A stretch of 64,000 bases of DNA from Sipunculus nudus (lineage: Eukaryota > Annelida > Sipuncula > Golfingiida > Sipunculidae), in assembly GCA_026874595.1 (NCBI GenBank), contig CM049317.1, forward strand, positions 44,788,401 to 44,852,400, read 5' to 3'. The notes under the pieces were generated by a model, which saw only the letters and a list, made by a program, of their open reading frames with translations, ran no database searches and was not told the origin of the DNA. A program made the translations under genes and the position numbers. Shown one piece after another: positions 1 to 12,690 of this stretch; position 1 is the first letter of the stretch; the number at the start of each line of letters is the position of its first letter.

Positions 1-93
1 ACTATATAGAAAAATGAATGGGGATTTTAACAAGCTTGTTGTTTATGAGATTAGTTATATTTACTTTTGTGCAGGCAATTCTTTTTGTTATAA

Positions 94-525
94 TTACAAT
101 ACTTATCTTTTTTTTTTAATTTTTTTGGTAGAGGGAACTGCCTCCATTTTTTTAATGCTTGCTTAACTAAGTCTATATACAACCGCAGAATTTCCATTCC
201 GGTTTCGGACTCCGTGACAGGGGCTTGCACACAATGCTCTGGCGTCAACCAGGCTTGGTGATTCACTCCTGCGGGTCCTGGGTGTGTCTCATCCCCATTG
301 CAGGGTCATAACACCGAGGAACCCCGGAAAGGCGCACTCGTTTTGAGCGTGAAACCCGATTGTTGTGTACAGTCTCCCCATAGGGCCTGCAGAGCACCCA
401 CCCTGGGTGGGGGTCGACCTAGAAAAATCTCACCGGCTCGGCTGAGATTCGAACTCACGATCTCCCGGCTTTGAGCCCTGCGCTCTACCCCTGAGCCACA
501 GAAGCCGGTTTACAATACTAATCTT
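94..525 (-). mobile_element. tRNA-derived SINE with target site duplications
   Basis: A tRNA-like head reads on the minus strand from about 509 downward. It has an A box (TGGCTCAGGGGTAGAGC) and a B box (GAGTTCGAATCTC) at normal tRNA spacing. An unrelated body of about 300 bp follows, ending in an A-rich tail that appears on the plus strand as the T-run at 107-125. The direct repeats TTACAATACTTATCTT (94-109) and TTACAATACTAATCTT (510-525) differ at one base and read as the target site duplication, so this is a full-length and fairly young insertion. It is non-coding. The tRNA head and duplications are seen; the SINE family name is not known to me. Confidence 0.85.
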
Positions 526-2609
526 AATGCCCTTAATCAATCTATTGCGAGTAACCGATTCCATTACAAGACAATCACTACAGTTATGAGGAGAGGATAT
601 AGCCCCCTCGGCAAGATGTGACCTCATTTCATTTATACTGGTCATTTGATGTTAAGTTTACGAAAAATGCTTATTTTTTTATGCAGTGTTAAAGAAATAT
701 GTTATAATGGGACTTTCTAAATGGTTTTTAATAAAAAAAATAAGCACAGTGAATGCGGTTTTTACACTAGTAAAAACAACGTCAGGACACGGGGGTATTG
801 CATGGAACTGTAAAGTGACAAAATTACCAATGTTTGACATTTTAGTATTGTAGTTCTTTCTGCGGCACATAAACAAGATTTGGCACTTTACTGCATTGAA
901 GTATGAACAATCGCTGTGCCAAACGATTATGATATGCCGCGTCTGTGAGTATATTTAATTTGACATCGAGATGCGTGTATACATACTATTTCGAGCCCCG
1001 CACACCAGGATAAACGTGTTACAATGTAACGTACAAGTGCCAGTGGCGAGTGTCTGTGAGCATAGGTCAATGTTCGAAATTTCTTAATCGGAGATTGTTT
1101 TAAGCGCTTTGGTTGTACAGAATTAATTTTTTTCCTATTATAAAAGTTTATTTAATCTTTATATTATAAATCATCTTATATTGTTCACATAAGCAGAAAT
1201 GATAATTTGGTATTAGTTTTCCATTTGAACGAAAATAAGGTCACTCATATCCACAGTGATGCTCATTAGGATTGGTCAACTGAATTTGTTCATTTCCAAG
1301 TACACAGTGTATACAATTAAGGAGTCAACATAATTCAACACGATGCAGACAAACCATTCAATAATACTCACATGAAAATAAACCAGTATTTTTTTCTCTT
1401 TTGATAACTTCGTAAATTCTTTTTTTTTTAGAAGTTCTACATACCCTGGAGGGCTTACATGAGTGCCGTAAATGGCAGCATGTTGTCTAAACAATATGAG
1501 ACATGTTATGCATGACCACATTTATAACTGTACTTCCATAAAACAAGACATATTTTATTTTCATTTTGCAGAAAATACATTTATTGAATTTACCAAGCCT
1601 ATAGCCTTGGGGGGGGGGGGGGGGGGTGTCACACTGTGATGTAATACACCTTTATGACTAACATATTTTCCATAAAATAAATCTTTCCAAAAATATATTT
1701 ACCCAAATGTAAATTTATGCCTCCGTAAGCGTAGCGCAAGGCAGGCAGGGAACCAGGTTAAAATAAATGGTTCATATCTGAGGCCCCCCTCAAATTCTAC
1801 ATAAGCTACTGCCATATAACGATAACGATTTATATGAAATGACTGCTGAACCAATGTTAGTTTAGGACTCGGTCCTGTCCTGTTGGTAATTTTACAATGG
1901 TCGCAGGGTCCACAGCGAGAGGTCTGCGTATCGACCGCTGAGGACTACAACAGAATAGGTTACGTCTTACTAAACAACATCATTCCTCCATGGTTTGACG
2001 GATCACCTAGAATTTAAAAATGATAAACCAGTCATTTTACCTCATGTGTACAGGCATTTCAGCATTCTGACAAACACCGTCATTGTATCTGTACTAATAA
2101 TGATATTTTTTCTTATTATTATTTTATGCAAATATTAAGAGCCTATACTTGCCATTCAGTTTATCACACATTTTCGAGAACTCCCTGTTCATTAAAATTC
2201 CCTGACTGAAGATTTGACTCATTGTTATGAGAATATCAAACCGAAAGAAATCTGTAACCGTCTGATAAATGTTATCCTTTAATCCCTTGTTACAAAACAC
2301 AAGATAAATCAAAGCCGGTACCAGTTCATCTGAGATTCAAGGTTCCTGTCACAGTGTGTGATATGATCGTTACTCACTTCATTTTACTTTTGTAAAATCC
2401 CTCACAGAAAAGCCGGGGATTGAGAGATTCATTAAGAATCGGGGATTACAAAAAAATGAAAGTTCACGGTGAACAACGTGGAACGAACAGTAAAGGGAGG
2501 GATTACGGGGGATGACGGGAAGATAAAGACGGAGGAAGTGAGAAGGTCAAAGATCTAGAAAGAAAACAGTGTTCAAACAAACCCGGCAGACATAAAAATT
2601 AGAATACTA
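526..2609. other. AT-rich stretch without recognisable gene
   Basis: No gene or mobile-element terminus was recognised. It contains a run of 18 G at 1609-1626. Short open frames here lack splice signals or coding character. If the minus-strand gene model ending at 2610 is right, the upper part is its 3' flank, but I saw no clear AATAAA close to the stop. Confidence 0.5.
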
Positions 2610-2704
2610 TCAGTGCTCAAGAAGCAGACGCTGAGACGCCGTACCGACATACCGATAGAGACAACTATACCGTGAGACGGCCACAAGGACAGACGGGAAT
2701 ACGC
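2610..2704 (-). CDS. possible terminal exon of the minus-strand gene model
   Basis: The acceptor is good: a pyrimidine-rich stretch ending in TTTTGGCAG just before the exon. Entered in phase 1, which is the exit phase of the exon at 2920-3012, the frame stays open for 31 residues and ends at TGA (2610-2612). The peptide begins VFPSVLVAVSRYSC and ends RLLLEH; no domain was recognised. Phase agreement and the acceptor are seen. Linkage to the other exons is inference, and a 31-codon open frame can arise by chance. Confidence 0.25.
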
Positions 2705-2919
2705 CTGCCAAAAGAAAGTATAAAGACAACAAACTCCTCATGTCTGCTGGGCTGCCCGTAACCATGGATCCATTAGGAGGTCAAAATGTTCATGAATAAC
2801 ATAAATAACTAATGACAAAAGCAGAAGCTGACATTCACAGAAAAAAATAAAAAGTTGATTAACTCGAAGAGAAGAATGTGAGCGAAAATCAAATATGAAA
2901 AAAAAAATCCAAATCATAC

Positions 2920-3012
2920 CTGTCTGTTCTTCGTGCCTGATGCGGGTGAATGTGGGTGGTGACGTCACATCGCGGCAATCAAAATGAAAGGCAGTGTAAT
3001 TAGTATATCTCT
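2920..3012 (-). CDS. possible internal exon of the minus-strand gene model
   Basis: On the minus strand this segment ends at a consensus donor (GACAG then GTATGA). It reads openly as RYTNYTAFHFDCRDVTSP and onward for 30 residues, with one N-glycosylation sequon (NYT) and more balanced codons than the AT-rich flanks. The upstream boundary is ambiguous because an AGAGAGAG run offers several acceptors; the start given is the one in phase 1. A palindromic TGACGTCA lies inside it at 2960-2967. It could instead be chance. Confidence 0.25.
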
Positions 3013-6000
3013 CTCTCCAGGGAGAACCAGAAACTAAACTATGAAGACATATGATATATACGTAAAACTCTAAGGTATGACGGGAAGGCGCTACCCACCT
3101 CAGTCTCCACTCAAGAAATCTCAACAGTATCAAAATTTAACTAAATAAAAGTAAGCTGTAAACTCTAATGGATAAAACTCTTCACTTCCCATGTCCTTTC
3201 ACTTCAACCGGTGAGTTCTGCCCATGAGCAGCATTTTGTGACATTTCCTCCATTTGGAACTATCAGTACATGTCCTAACGTTTGGGTCGTGGAGCATCCT
3301 CTGTTTATTATTTTAACTTAATTTGTTTGATACATTCCATTCCCCCAACGTATTTTCCCTTTTTGTTTAAATTTCGTGTTTTTTTTTATTTTGTAGTTAC
3401 CAGTCTTTTTGACTTTTCTGAACTGCCAAAGTTGAAAAAAGGTGTACAAAGTAGAGAAATGAGTGATAATTAGGGTTACATGAATACTACCAGATCAGAT
3501 GGTCACCATGAAGCGGACAAGCCATAAACTAAGTCAGAGATAACCATCTGTGAGAGAAAGCAATGTCATTAATAGGATCACTTGTAAGGTCAGCATATTT
3601 CCTAATTATAGATATTGCCATACTAAACGAGATCTCCATATCCATTCTGAAACCTTGACCCTCCCCCTCCCCCCCCCCCCCCCCCCCGGGAAAACTTTCC
3701 GTAAAGGTACTTTAATCCGTTATTTCTGGAAAATGTAATCACAAACGTTCGAGATTATGTCAAGGTTGTCTATGTAGATTAGTAAACTCTGGTTAGATAT
3801 CCGAGGTTGAGCTGGTGAAACGCCCAATAAATGCCGTTAGACAGACAAAGCCGTCGGTTCCTTTGACGAATGATCAACTGGCTTTTGTATAAGTGAATGA
3901 TTACATGTTTTAGCCACTAAGGCTTTCTTTCCAATTATATCCAAGCTACTTGTAACGTTCGTTTCTCACACGAGAGGCCCTGGTTGGATCTGGCTTATTA
4001 ACCGCCGCCATAGCCCTGATCACCCTCAAAGTTTCAATGAGAGGATGCCTCAGAAAATGGCCGCCTAAATTTAGTATCTATTAACGGACGTGAATTTCAC
4101 GGATGGCGACCCTGTCCTGGTGGATTGTGGGTGTTCCCGCGGCTCCGGCTGTCTATTAGGAAGTAAATATATTGTTACTTCTTCCCTTCATGTAGAGCGC
4201 CTACTTAAGACTATGGCGCCATTGACACAACGGTCTATTTTACGACGGTAGGGCGGGGTACATTCATTCATTGATAACCTTATTTTAAGAATAGCTCTGA
4301 GTACCCTTTTGAAATAACACGGCTGTAAATCAGTGTTTTTTTATCTCTTCTAGCCCGCGGTGCCGCTTGGCCAAAAGGATATATAGCGCGAAGAGCTACG
4401 TTCATGTGTCATACAACATATTGTTTATAACCCTTTAATGTTCCACCTGACGCTCCACATAATGTTCTTAGGCCAAGTGTTGTCGACGTTCTGTCTACTT
4501 CTTCCCTGAGTTATTTGTCAAATTAATTTTCGCCAGTCACCAAGTGCTTGGCTGCACAGATGTTACCCCATGCTTTGTTAACCTGCCATTTCGATGACGC
4601 AATAGAGTGCAATCCACAATCGTTTAAAAAAAAAACTTACCTATTTTGGGTACCTTTTTCAGGGGAAAAAACAATCGGTTTTCATGTGCTCGATGAAAAT
4701 AAAAAAAATATACTGGCATTATTAGTTCTATATACTTTTTACCAACGTGGAATGTCCATGGTATAGTAATTACTGTAGTCCTGGCGAACTCTCTGCAATA
4801 ACTGCATTTCAAACATTTCTCTATGTTTCCCGATACATCCTCTATGTATCTTTCAGTCATATAATTATGAAATTCATTATGAAAATAATCAGAAAAAAAA
4901 TTGTTTGTAAAAACCAAAACTCCCTAATGTATTATTAATTCATATATCTTTATCTCGCTTGTATTAATAAGTTGCTCTCAATTTATATTTCGCACATACA
5001 ATTGTATTACTGGGTGGGATTTTTTTTTCCATAAAAATTGATGACCCCTCAGTTTTCATTTTCCGGCCGCCCATGACCAGTACTCATTCAAAATGTGGTG
5101 AGTTGGGCGCCCCCTTGATTCAGAAATCTTGGTTAGTGTGTAAACCGCGGAGAAGGGTACCTCGCATCCTCATTTTTTTGCCAATTAGTCTAGCGCCATT
5201 AAATCCTAAACAGAGAACGATCGATAATTTCATTGAAAAGGGGCCAGTTTGCCTGGGACTGATCGAAGATTAGCGCGACCAAAATATACTTTAAATAGAA
5301 AGCGTTATTTAACACGGGGTTCGTACGTCCTTAAAGGTTATGAATTTTGGAATGTAAAATTTCAGTACTTAAAATATCATAATATTTGTATGTGCTAAAG
5401 TCATGTACAAGTCATGAACTGTCAGTTTATGACTGTCTCAATTTTTAAAGTCTTGTTCTTTGGTTTATCAAAGATATGACGTAATGCAGCATCCAAAGGC
5501 ACAACCTTGTAATCTGAATTCATTGGATAACCGACGATAAACAGGCGATGACGTGTGAGACACGTGCTATTAGCTGCGCCTCATATGATCTGCAAAGTTA
5601 TAGTTTAGTTTAGGATATTCCCGCAACAAATCATACTTCAAGCTTTAATATTTCATTTATTTTTCTTCGGGGCTGGTACGGATACGTTGTTAAACCCACC
5701 TCTTTTGATATAATAAATATCACCTTCGCTTCTCACTGTTAAACTTGTTATTTGTACACGTCAGATGTTGCATTGACATTCCATGACACCATAAGGAAGA
5801 TTAGATTAATCATTCTAAAAAATAAAAATTACATTCTATCCCTGGATTTACTTGAAAACATGTATGTTCTTATGTATAACTAGAGGATTGTGGTCAGAGC
5901 GGAAATTCAAAATAAGATTTCTAATCATCGGCAACTAAAATATTATTGCTGTAAATGTCATGAAGTTAATTAAAGTACGGCATGCATAATCGTCGAGAAC

Positions 6001-6540
6001 ATTTATAAATCAAGCAGGTTTGTGTTATTTTTATGACAATTCGTCATATCTTTTTCCCCTTTCAGCATAGAGTTTGCTTTAATATCCTAATACATCCGCC
6101 AGCTGTAGGTATGATTAATTAGCCTACGATCTGATCAATAACAAGAGGTCGGCAATCCCCAGGAAAGCCTCCCACGATCGCGACCTTGTAAATTGGGTCA
6201 AGGTCAAAAATGAAAATCAGGTACAAAACTGTCACCTTGCTACATTGGGGATCGTGCTCAAACAGGCACAGAAGACACAAAATAATGAAAACGAAAGAAA
6301 TGGACAATTTCCTTGATGGTTGTGCACTCCGGGGACCTAGGAAATCCAGGAAACATTCTGGTCCCTTATTTAGAAATAATCTCATCAACATATACAAGCC
6401 TCCACTCCCTGAAAAGAGGAGGCCTGAGACGTGTCTCTATGTTACGCCAGTGGCGCGTGCGGGAGAAATCATATACTCCATTTGTAGTGTGCAGTTAAAC
6501 ATGTGTTTAATATAGAATCACTCACGACTACAAATCAATG
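3013..6540. other. mostly unassigned sequence, possible intron
   Basis: It contains a run of 19 C at 3669-3687 and a moderately GC-rich patch at about 4000-4260. In that patch a minus-strand frame near 4095-4160 could be another phase-1 exon. At 5073-5276 both strands are open for more than 45 codons. No protein family was recognised. If the minus-strand model holds, this is its last large intron. Confidence 0.4.
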
Positions 6541-6544
6541 GTAA

Positions 6545-7185
6545 AACCATAGAATCATTACAAGTGGACGGTAGCAGGCATCCAGCTCTGAAAGATAACA
6601 GAAATTACGAGTGGGCGGTAAAAGATAACAATCAATACGAACGAACAGTCGCATCTGGTTGGGAAAGATAACAGTCATTACCGTTTGGCGGCAGCCCCAG
6701 GTTCTGAAAGAAAACGAGCCATAATAAATGGACGGTAGTTCCATTTTGTAAAGCATAACATTCGTTACTAGGTTGTGACAGATAACTGTCATTACTAGTG
6801 GGCGGCAACCTAAGGTTGTGACAAATAACAGCCATTACTAGTGGGGGGGGGCAGCCTCAGGTTATGAAAGATAACAACGATTACTAGTGAACGGCAGGTT
6901 CAGGTTATGAAAGGTTACGACAATTACTAGAGAACGGCAGGTTCAGGTTATGAAAGGTAACAATAATTACTAGTGGGCGGTGGCCTCAGGTTGTGACAGA
7001 TAATAGTCATTACTAGTGGGCGGCAGCCTCAGGTTGTGAAATATAACAACAATTACTAGTGGGCGGCAGCCCCAGTTTGTGAAAGATAAGAAAAATAACT
7101 ATTTGGTGGCAGCCTCAGGTTGTGAAATATAACAACAATTACTAGTGGGCGTCAGTCTAAGGTTTAGAAATATAACAGCCATTAG
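6545..7185. repeat. minisatellite, about 43-bp unit, roughly 14-15 copies
   Basis: Diverged tandem units contain ATTACTAGTGGGCGGCAGCC followed by TCAGGTTGTGAAA and ATAACAACA. Spacing is about 43 bp, with a few shortened or lengthened copies. The middle and right units are most alike and the left edge is most decayed. Minus-strand open frames here are translations of the repeat and not genes. Confidence 0.85.
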
Positions 7186-7623
7186 AAACGATTGGGCGGT
7201 TATACATGGTGAATATGTTGAGTATCATTAACCGCCACAAGTTTCAACAAGTTTTACAACATGTTATGGATTAAACGTGGGTCACACCATTAACACGATA
7301 AAACCCTGATGACATACGGATAAGCGGTTTTAATTGACAAGAACACCCACCCAGGGACATACACCAGGAGGTTGGAGAAGTTACACATATAAATTTAAGG
7401 GTAACCTAAATCGACCCCTCATCGAGTCCCCAGACAAAAAAAAATGTCTCATCTCCTAACTCAGGCGGATCTGAGCTGATGGCTCGGACCAACCAGGGAA
7501 TCTGAAAACCAAATCAAGCCACTTTATGTGTTGTTTCTGTGGGCTGTTGATTTTATTGGGTCATGAGAAAGGACCTCGGGGTTTGGACGGCTTGATTTGG
7601 CTATTCCTAACTTATATATATAC

Positions 7624-7770
7624 TGCCGGTAGAAAGCAAACAGCCTTGGCAAGTCATGCCCCGCCAATCAGATCGTGTCAAGACGCCCATTTCAGTGGGT
7701 TCGGGGAGACGTAATTGCACCGGTTTTTTGCCCAGGGGTTTTGGTCGAGGTTCAATTGCATTCCGCCCCA
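7624..7770 (-). CDS. exon 3 of a predicted membrane or secreted protein gene
   Basis: Upstream on the minus strand is a strong acceptor, a pyrimidine-rich tract ending TTATTATCACAG. Entered in phase 1, exactly the exit phase of the exon at 11886-11974, the frame is open for all 49 codons and leaves in phase 1 at GGCA/GTATAT. The peptide begins VGRNAIEPRPKPLGKKPVQL and ends near WRGMTCQGCLLSTG. It is rich in Pro and basic residues at first, like the stem region of a type II Golgi enzyme, and then has a C-x-x-C pair. The CxxCLLSTG end loosely recalls the start of the sialyltransferase large motif, but I would not assign that family on this alone. Splice sites and phases are seen; function is unknown. 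Confidence 0.42.
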
Positions 7771-8988
7771 CTGTGATAATAAACACGACAGACTAAAGCA
7801 TAAACCACATCTGGATGTAAAAAAGTATCAGCACTTAATCAAATGTTACAAAGCCTCATTTTAAACACTGTTGAACCTGGGGAGCGTTAATGAAAACCCA
7901 GGCGGCGTCCGCTGCCCGATTCTTGATGCATCCCCAAAGCAAAGTGCTTCATTCTCAGGAGTAGAATAGCGCGACCAAGACTTCAAGGCGCGACATTGGT
8001 CCCGTTGGTCCTGTTTCGATATGTTCTTGATATACCTGCACATTGAATAATGAGACACACGCAGGAAGTCTGAGGGCATGGATGTGGCGACGGAACCTAC
8101 AGCCGCCTCTCTAAATTACACCCATGGTGGTCAGCTTGTACGCTCAACTGATGCCACTACAACTTATATAAACAAGATGTGTACACTCCATGGCTATCAA
8201 TGTTAAACGCCTATCAGTGTTGAAATAGCGCATAATTGTTAGGGCCACGCCTAAAAAACGAGCGAAGTACTATAGTGATTGCCTTGTCAGTCCGTCCGTC
8301 CTTCAGTTACGCTTTATTTTGTTCGCATAAAATCTTTCTCAAACTCATTGTGATGATTGGTGTCTATGAGGGCTCTAGAATTACAGACCCACTGGAAATC
8401 CCAAACGGCCGCCAGAGCGCAAAGAGAATATATTCCAGGGTTGCCAGCGGTCAGGGAAAAGATTTTCTTGAAAAAAATCGGGGAATTCTATGATAATTTG
8501 GGGAGTCAGGGAAAAGTCAGAGAAATTTTAATGGCTTTGTCGATCACGTTTGTTTATCAGGTTGAAAAACTTAGACTTTTCTTGTGAAGTTGTAGCATGT
8601 TTGCAGATTTAATCCTGTTTTAATCTCAATATCACCAAGAAAATGTGTTTTATCTTTCTAAAAATTACTATTGAATTACAGATACATCCAAAACATATGG
8701 TCGCATGAGCACAATCGGTGTTTTTCTTCCGAAAGCAGTGTCTCAAACATAATACATTTGATCTTCTCAAATTCATAGTAATTGGTGTCCATAAGATGTA
8801 CAGCCCTATCAAATTACAGAACTGCCCACAGTCCAATATGCCTGCTACAGAACAATCGCTAATATTTTCATATTATTCTATTACCCTCTAATAAATGTAA
8901 TCAATAATACCATTTATTTCTTTTAAGACAAACAAATGAAATTCCTAATATTGAAAATATGTTTATTAATATTGTTATGGCATTTTAG
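7771..8988. repeat. two copies of a dispersed repeat in non-coding sequence
   Basis: Around 8230-8460 lies a sequence with CAGTCCGTCCGTCC, then CTCATTGTGATGATTGGTGTC and a run ending near AATTACAGACCCAC. A related copy at about 8740-8830 carries CATAGTAATTGGTGTCCATA and AAATTACAGAACTGCCCAC. Similar modules are, as I recall, common dispersed repeats in bivalve genomes; that attribution is from memory. A minus-strand frame at 7861-8079 is open for about 70 codons but does not fit the phase of the neighbouring exons. Confidence 0.5.
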
Positions 8989-9086
8989 ACCTGGAGTCTG
9001 TTGAGGCAGATACATACAAAAAGGTGCTGAAACGTATTAGTTCGGTGGCCATGAAGCAACGTCACCTCGTTCACGTTGCCTCTTGA
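8989..9086 (+). CDS. possible terminal exon, plus strand
   Basis: An acceptor-like ATGGCATTTTAG precedes a frame, entered in phase 1, that reads LESVEADTYKKVLKRISSVA and then MKQRHLVHVAS before a TGA. Its composition is protein-like, with alternating charged and hydrophobic residues that would form a helix, unlike the AT-rich flanks. The same frame is open slightly upstream of the AG, so the boundary is uncertain. No partner exon was found, and it would lie inside an intron of the opposite-strand model. It may be a chance frame. Confidence 0.25.
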
Positions 9087-11885
9087 GTTAATGAAGTTCA
9101 TTTAAAAAGAGGAGAAAGGGAAGGTTCGTGAACATGAAAGTGTTTATAGAAGTTCTCATTTTGAATTTTAATAACATTCATAGACCCCCTGCAAAAGAAT
9201 CAATTTCAGGAACAACGCAGGTCAGGTAGCCAAGTGGCATCGGGATTCTTTCCCGTAGAAATATGAGAGTTTGATGAATATTACCAGATTCAATATGGGA
9301 CAAACTAACAATGGGAGAATATTTTTTGGCAGCAATTCTCCTCGGACATCAAAAATGACAGTTGACTGTTTAACATGCGATTCCTCTCAACCAATCATGA
9401 GAGAGGGTTGGACATTCCTTCCTAATAAGGAAGTACAAGAAGTGCCGGGCATGACGCAACCATCATAGTGGTTTTCCAACCGTCTTTAAGTTATTTCGCC
9501 CACCTTTCAGACACTAATGGATGTAAAACAGCAGAACACGTAATCATCATAAGCAGTGGTCCGCGTGGTTTATAAATCATTTGAAGAAAGTAGGCTTGAT
9601 GCCGAACCATATCACGCGCTTTAATTGCAGGTCTTGACAATCCGTCAGTTGAGATTTTGAATATTTAAGAACCGTTAACCGGCCAACTGCTTTCACTTTT
9701 GACGGAGAATTGCAATTTAAAGAAAGGTCTCCCGCCAGTAAAATATTTTTTCCCGTTTCATTATGGAGAACAAATTACACACATTCTTGGTCTGTAGTTG
9801 AGCTACGAATGTCGAAAGCTCTCAATTGCTTTAATGTCATTACTTTGATGTGATGTTAATGAGTGCGATGTGATTACTTGAATATCAATCCTTTCTCGCA
9901 CTGCACGCTGCTATCAGCTGCCAAACGATGGGGAATCTGAAAGTTTAAAATGTATTAGGATTATGTTTACCTGGTGTGATTGGAATTTAAACAAAGTTTA
10001 AATAAGTGACCCATGGGCCATGATGCTCAGCAGGTGAACAGAACCTATAACACTCATCAACTGTAAAGTCTTGATAATGATATATAGTGATAAACCGGCA
10101 TGATTGTGAATTACAATTTAAAAGGAAAAATACTTTTCTTGTTTAAAGTTTGACAGGTGGCGAAGATTTACGTTCTGATACAACATATTTGGTTGCTGGT
10201 TAAATATGTAGACATCCTTCAGTATAATCAATATTTAAATTATGTAAATCAAGGTCTCTAAAACAGCGGCTTACACTGAGGAGTTAACCGTTATCTAGAT
10301 GCATAGAATTAAGTTTAGTATTTAAAATAACAAGCGACAGTTCCAAACAATCGATTTGCTGATATTCTGTAAACTTTGCATGTACTCCGCATAGCTGAGG
10401 AATCTGATGTTTAAGTTTTGTATGAAATAATAAGCTTAATAATTGTTATCCAAGACTGACAGACATGCCTAGTTTTTGTGAAGCTCTTCATTGGAATCTG
10501 AGCATTTTAATAACACAATCCAAAATATGCAACCCAAACGTCGATTTTAAATTAACTGACCGAGATCAAACTAAAAGGTGACGTTATTCTGTTACTAAAA
10601 GTACTATATATTACATTCACGGTTGACGAAGGTGTGTCCATACAGCAGTTATCAATAACGAGGCTGGTTTTACTCTGAACGTTCGTCTCTCTGTCCGTCG
10701 TGACGGCTTAACGGCGGAAACGGCGGTAGCCGAAACTACTTCAAACTTCAGTTCTCCCCGCCAGGGTAACTACCAAATTTGCGTAACAACATTTTTTCAT
10801 CAATATTTAGCAAATGAAACACGACCATATAAGCCTTCGTTGTCAAATACTACCACATAGCAAATATTTTGATCCCTATTCTATTATGACGTGTCATGAC
10901 TCGCAGGCCCCTATCATGCCTAAATGTCATGTCGTCCTGGCTAATCTGATGGGTCATGTTGACTCCCTCACTACAAATAATAGGCAGACGATGAAGTCTA
11001 AAAATTTAAACCTGTATGGACAAAACGATGTACGGGGTAGAAGAATTGGAGTTTAGATATGAATGTCTCCGATTCAGTTTTCACCATAGTATATAGCTAG
11101 GGATTTTTCGTCAACCATATTAATATTTGAGCATTCTTTCTACAGTTGCATTTCCAGTGTTGTGATTGTCTCACCCTTTAATTATTTTACTTCATGAAAA
11201 ATTAATCAGCGTTTTGGTCGGTGTACACCTTGCTGCCGTATTCAGGGCCCTGTTACGAATTATTCGCCCAGGGCCTGCTTTAGGCTGGCAGGGATAATAA
11301 AGTGGTGGATGATTCATAGGCGACCCCCCGCGATGCACAAAGGAGGTCACCAAAGTAATTTGAGTTATTGTGAATTTCTAATTGCTTTGTTTGTGGCGTC
11401 TTTGAGACTGTCCCTTTATGCATAGTAAAACGCTGTACACGTCGGCGATATATAACACAAAGTAGTGTCGCCTCCATCGTTTATCTGCTAATCAAAGAAA
11501 CGACATTCACTGCATGGTTCACGCGACCTTTATAATCTTATTTTGGATTTAAAACAACGGTACCTACACGTCAAACTGTTACATATTCAAAATCTATCTT
11601 AATTACGCCAAATTCTCTAGGCCCCATTCTTTTCCAGTGTCATATGAATCAGAGTTTAAGAGTAGATCCTCCATTACTATATACATGTCATGTACTAGTA
11701 TGTTAAATAATTTGTATAACCTTCGAAAGTTGAAACTATCTGTCCGTTTATCTTATTCAACGACCCTATGCATTTCAGCTTTGTTTAACTTTACAGTTAA
11801 AAATGATAAAAATAGATAACCAGTTGCCTAACTGCTGTTATTCTTGGCTCTCTCGGTGAGTTACGCTCTTTACACAGCGCTTTAC
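9087..11885. other. no recognisable feature
   Basis: AT-rich sequence. I saw no repeat arrays or element termini and no open frame with both a good splice signal and coding character. In the minus-strand gene model this is part of an intron. Confidence 0.4.
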
Positions 11886-11974
11886 CTGTAGGCCTGCTAC
11901 ATATATCGTAAGTTGCTTCTTTAGAAGCACAAGATTTCCGCTGCCTCGGGAGCGTATCGATGAGTTCACCCTCT
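11886..11974 (-). CDS. exon 2 of the predicted minus-strand gene
   Basis: An 89-nt segment with a strong acceptor (a T/C-rich tract ending GTCACGTTATAG) and a strong donor (CCTACAG then GTAAAG). Entered in phase 2, as required by the exon at 14715-14809, it reads EGELIDTLPRQRKSCASKEA then TYDICSRPT and leaves in phase 1, which the exon at 7624-7770 needs. Two cysteines and basic residues suit a lumenal or extracellular stem. This is the best-bounded internal exon candidate in the window. No family was recognised. Confidence 0.45.
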
Positions 11975-12404
11975 CTATAACGTGACAAGTGAATGAAAAT
12001 TTATAAAACAGGTATAAACCTTCGACAGCATCACGTACCATATGAAGTAATTCGCTGCCAGACACGACAAGGTGGATATGATGGGTTGCTATGCGACATC
12101 GGTGACGAAAATGGTCCCGGGCCCTTTTAGGACTACTTTTACTTTACGACTAAAATGTCAATTGTATTGAGCGTCCTTTGATACGGCGTCATCCCACACT
12201 CTCGCCGTCACTGTTATCTTGGTGTCCCCTTGTAGTAGCGGGTTCAAACATGATATCATCACTGTCTTTTGACTTATCGGGTGGATGATCTGTAAAAAAG
12301 GATATTGGAGGAAATATCCCAATGTCAAAGTGAAAGTGGTATATCACTTTGATCATACTATGTCAGTTGTCTTACTGGCTTCGACAGAAAGGGTATGCAT
12401 AAAT

Positions 12405-12690
12405 TAAAGTTCGTGTGTCTGTGTGTGTGTTTGTTCAAAACTTAACTCACACAACCATGAAAGGAATCCCATGGAATTTTCAGGGACCTCGGGTATCGGC
12501 TAGTGAAGAATCGACTAGATTTTGGTGTAACGCCGGCATATGATCCGGAACCAAGAAGGAATTCCAGGAATTTAAAAAAAATTGCAGTCACGTATGCCCA
12601 ATTGAACAAGGGAATATTGGCCAATCATTGTAAGGACCGTCTAAATGGCGGAGACCTGCACCCGTAAGAAACAATATTTCTAGTTTCATC
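12405..12690 (+). mobile_element. dispersed repeat fragment (copy 1), probably non-LTR derived
   Basis: Shares with 16470-16765 the order GTGTGTGTGTTTGTTC, an 'aactca' segment, CCCATG(G)AATT, then AGATTTTGGTGT, and a 3' part ending in TTTCTAGTTT. The two copies are diverged but collinear. The GCGGAGACCTGC near the 3' end resembles a signature I associate with widespread RTE-like non-LTR debris in invertebrates. That family call is from memory. The repeat relation itself is seen. Confidence 0.5.

Noticed and set aside
440-509. Functional tRNA gene at 440-509, and the T-arm-like sites at 13340, 17800, 32926 and 51003
   Set aside because: Acceptor stems do not pair and each lies inside a longer repeat with family copies or duplications, so they are SINE or LTR modules.
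2960-2967. TGACGTCA (also at 30452-30459) as cAMP-response elements
   Set aside because: An 8-bp palindrome is expected about once per 65 kb, and neither sits at a supported promoter.
2738-3133. 131-codon minus-strand open frame taken as one gene
   Set aside because: Most of it is Phe/Leu/Ile-rich reading of AT-rich DNA. Only 2920-3012 has splice-site and composition support.
4050-4066. AAAATGGCCGCC as a YY1-type initiator
   Set aside because: Only a partial match, with no supporting promoter structure.
7861-8079. 72-codon minus-strand frame as an exon of the minus-strand gene
   Set aside because: Its acceptor phase (2) would join exon 1 directly but not exon 2, and its end lacks a good donor. 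The alternative through 11886-11974 and 7624-7770 is better supported.
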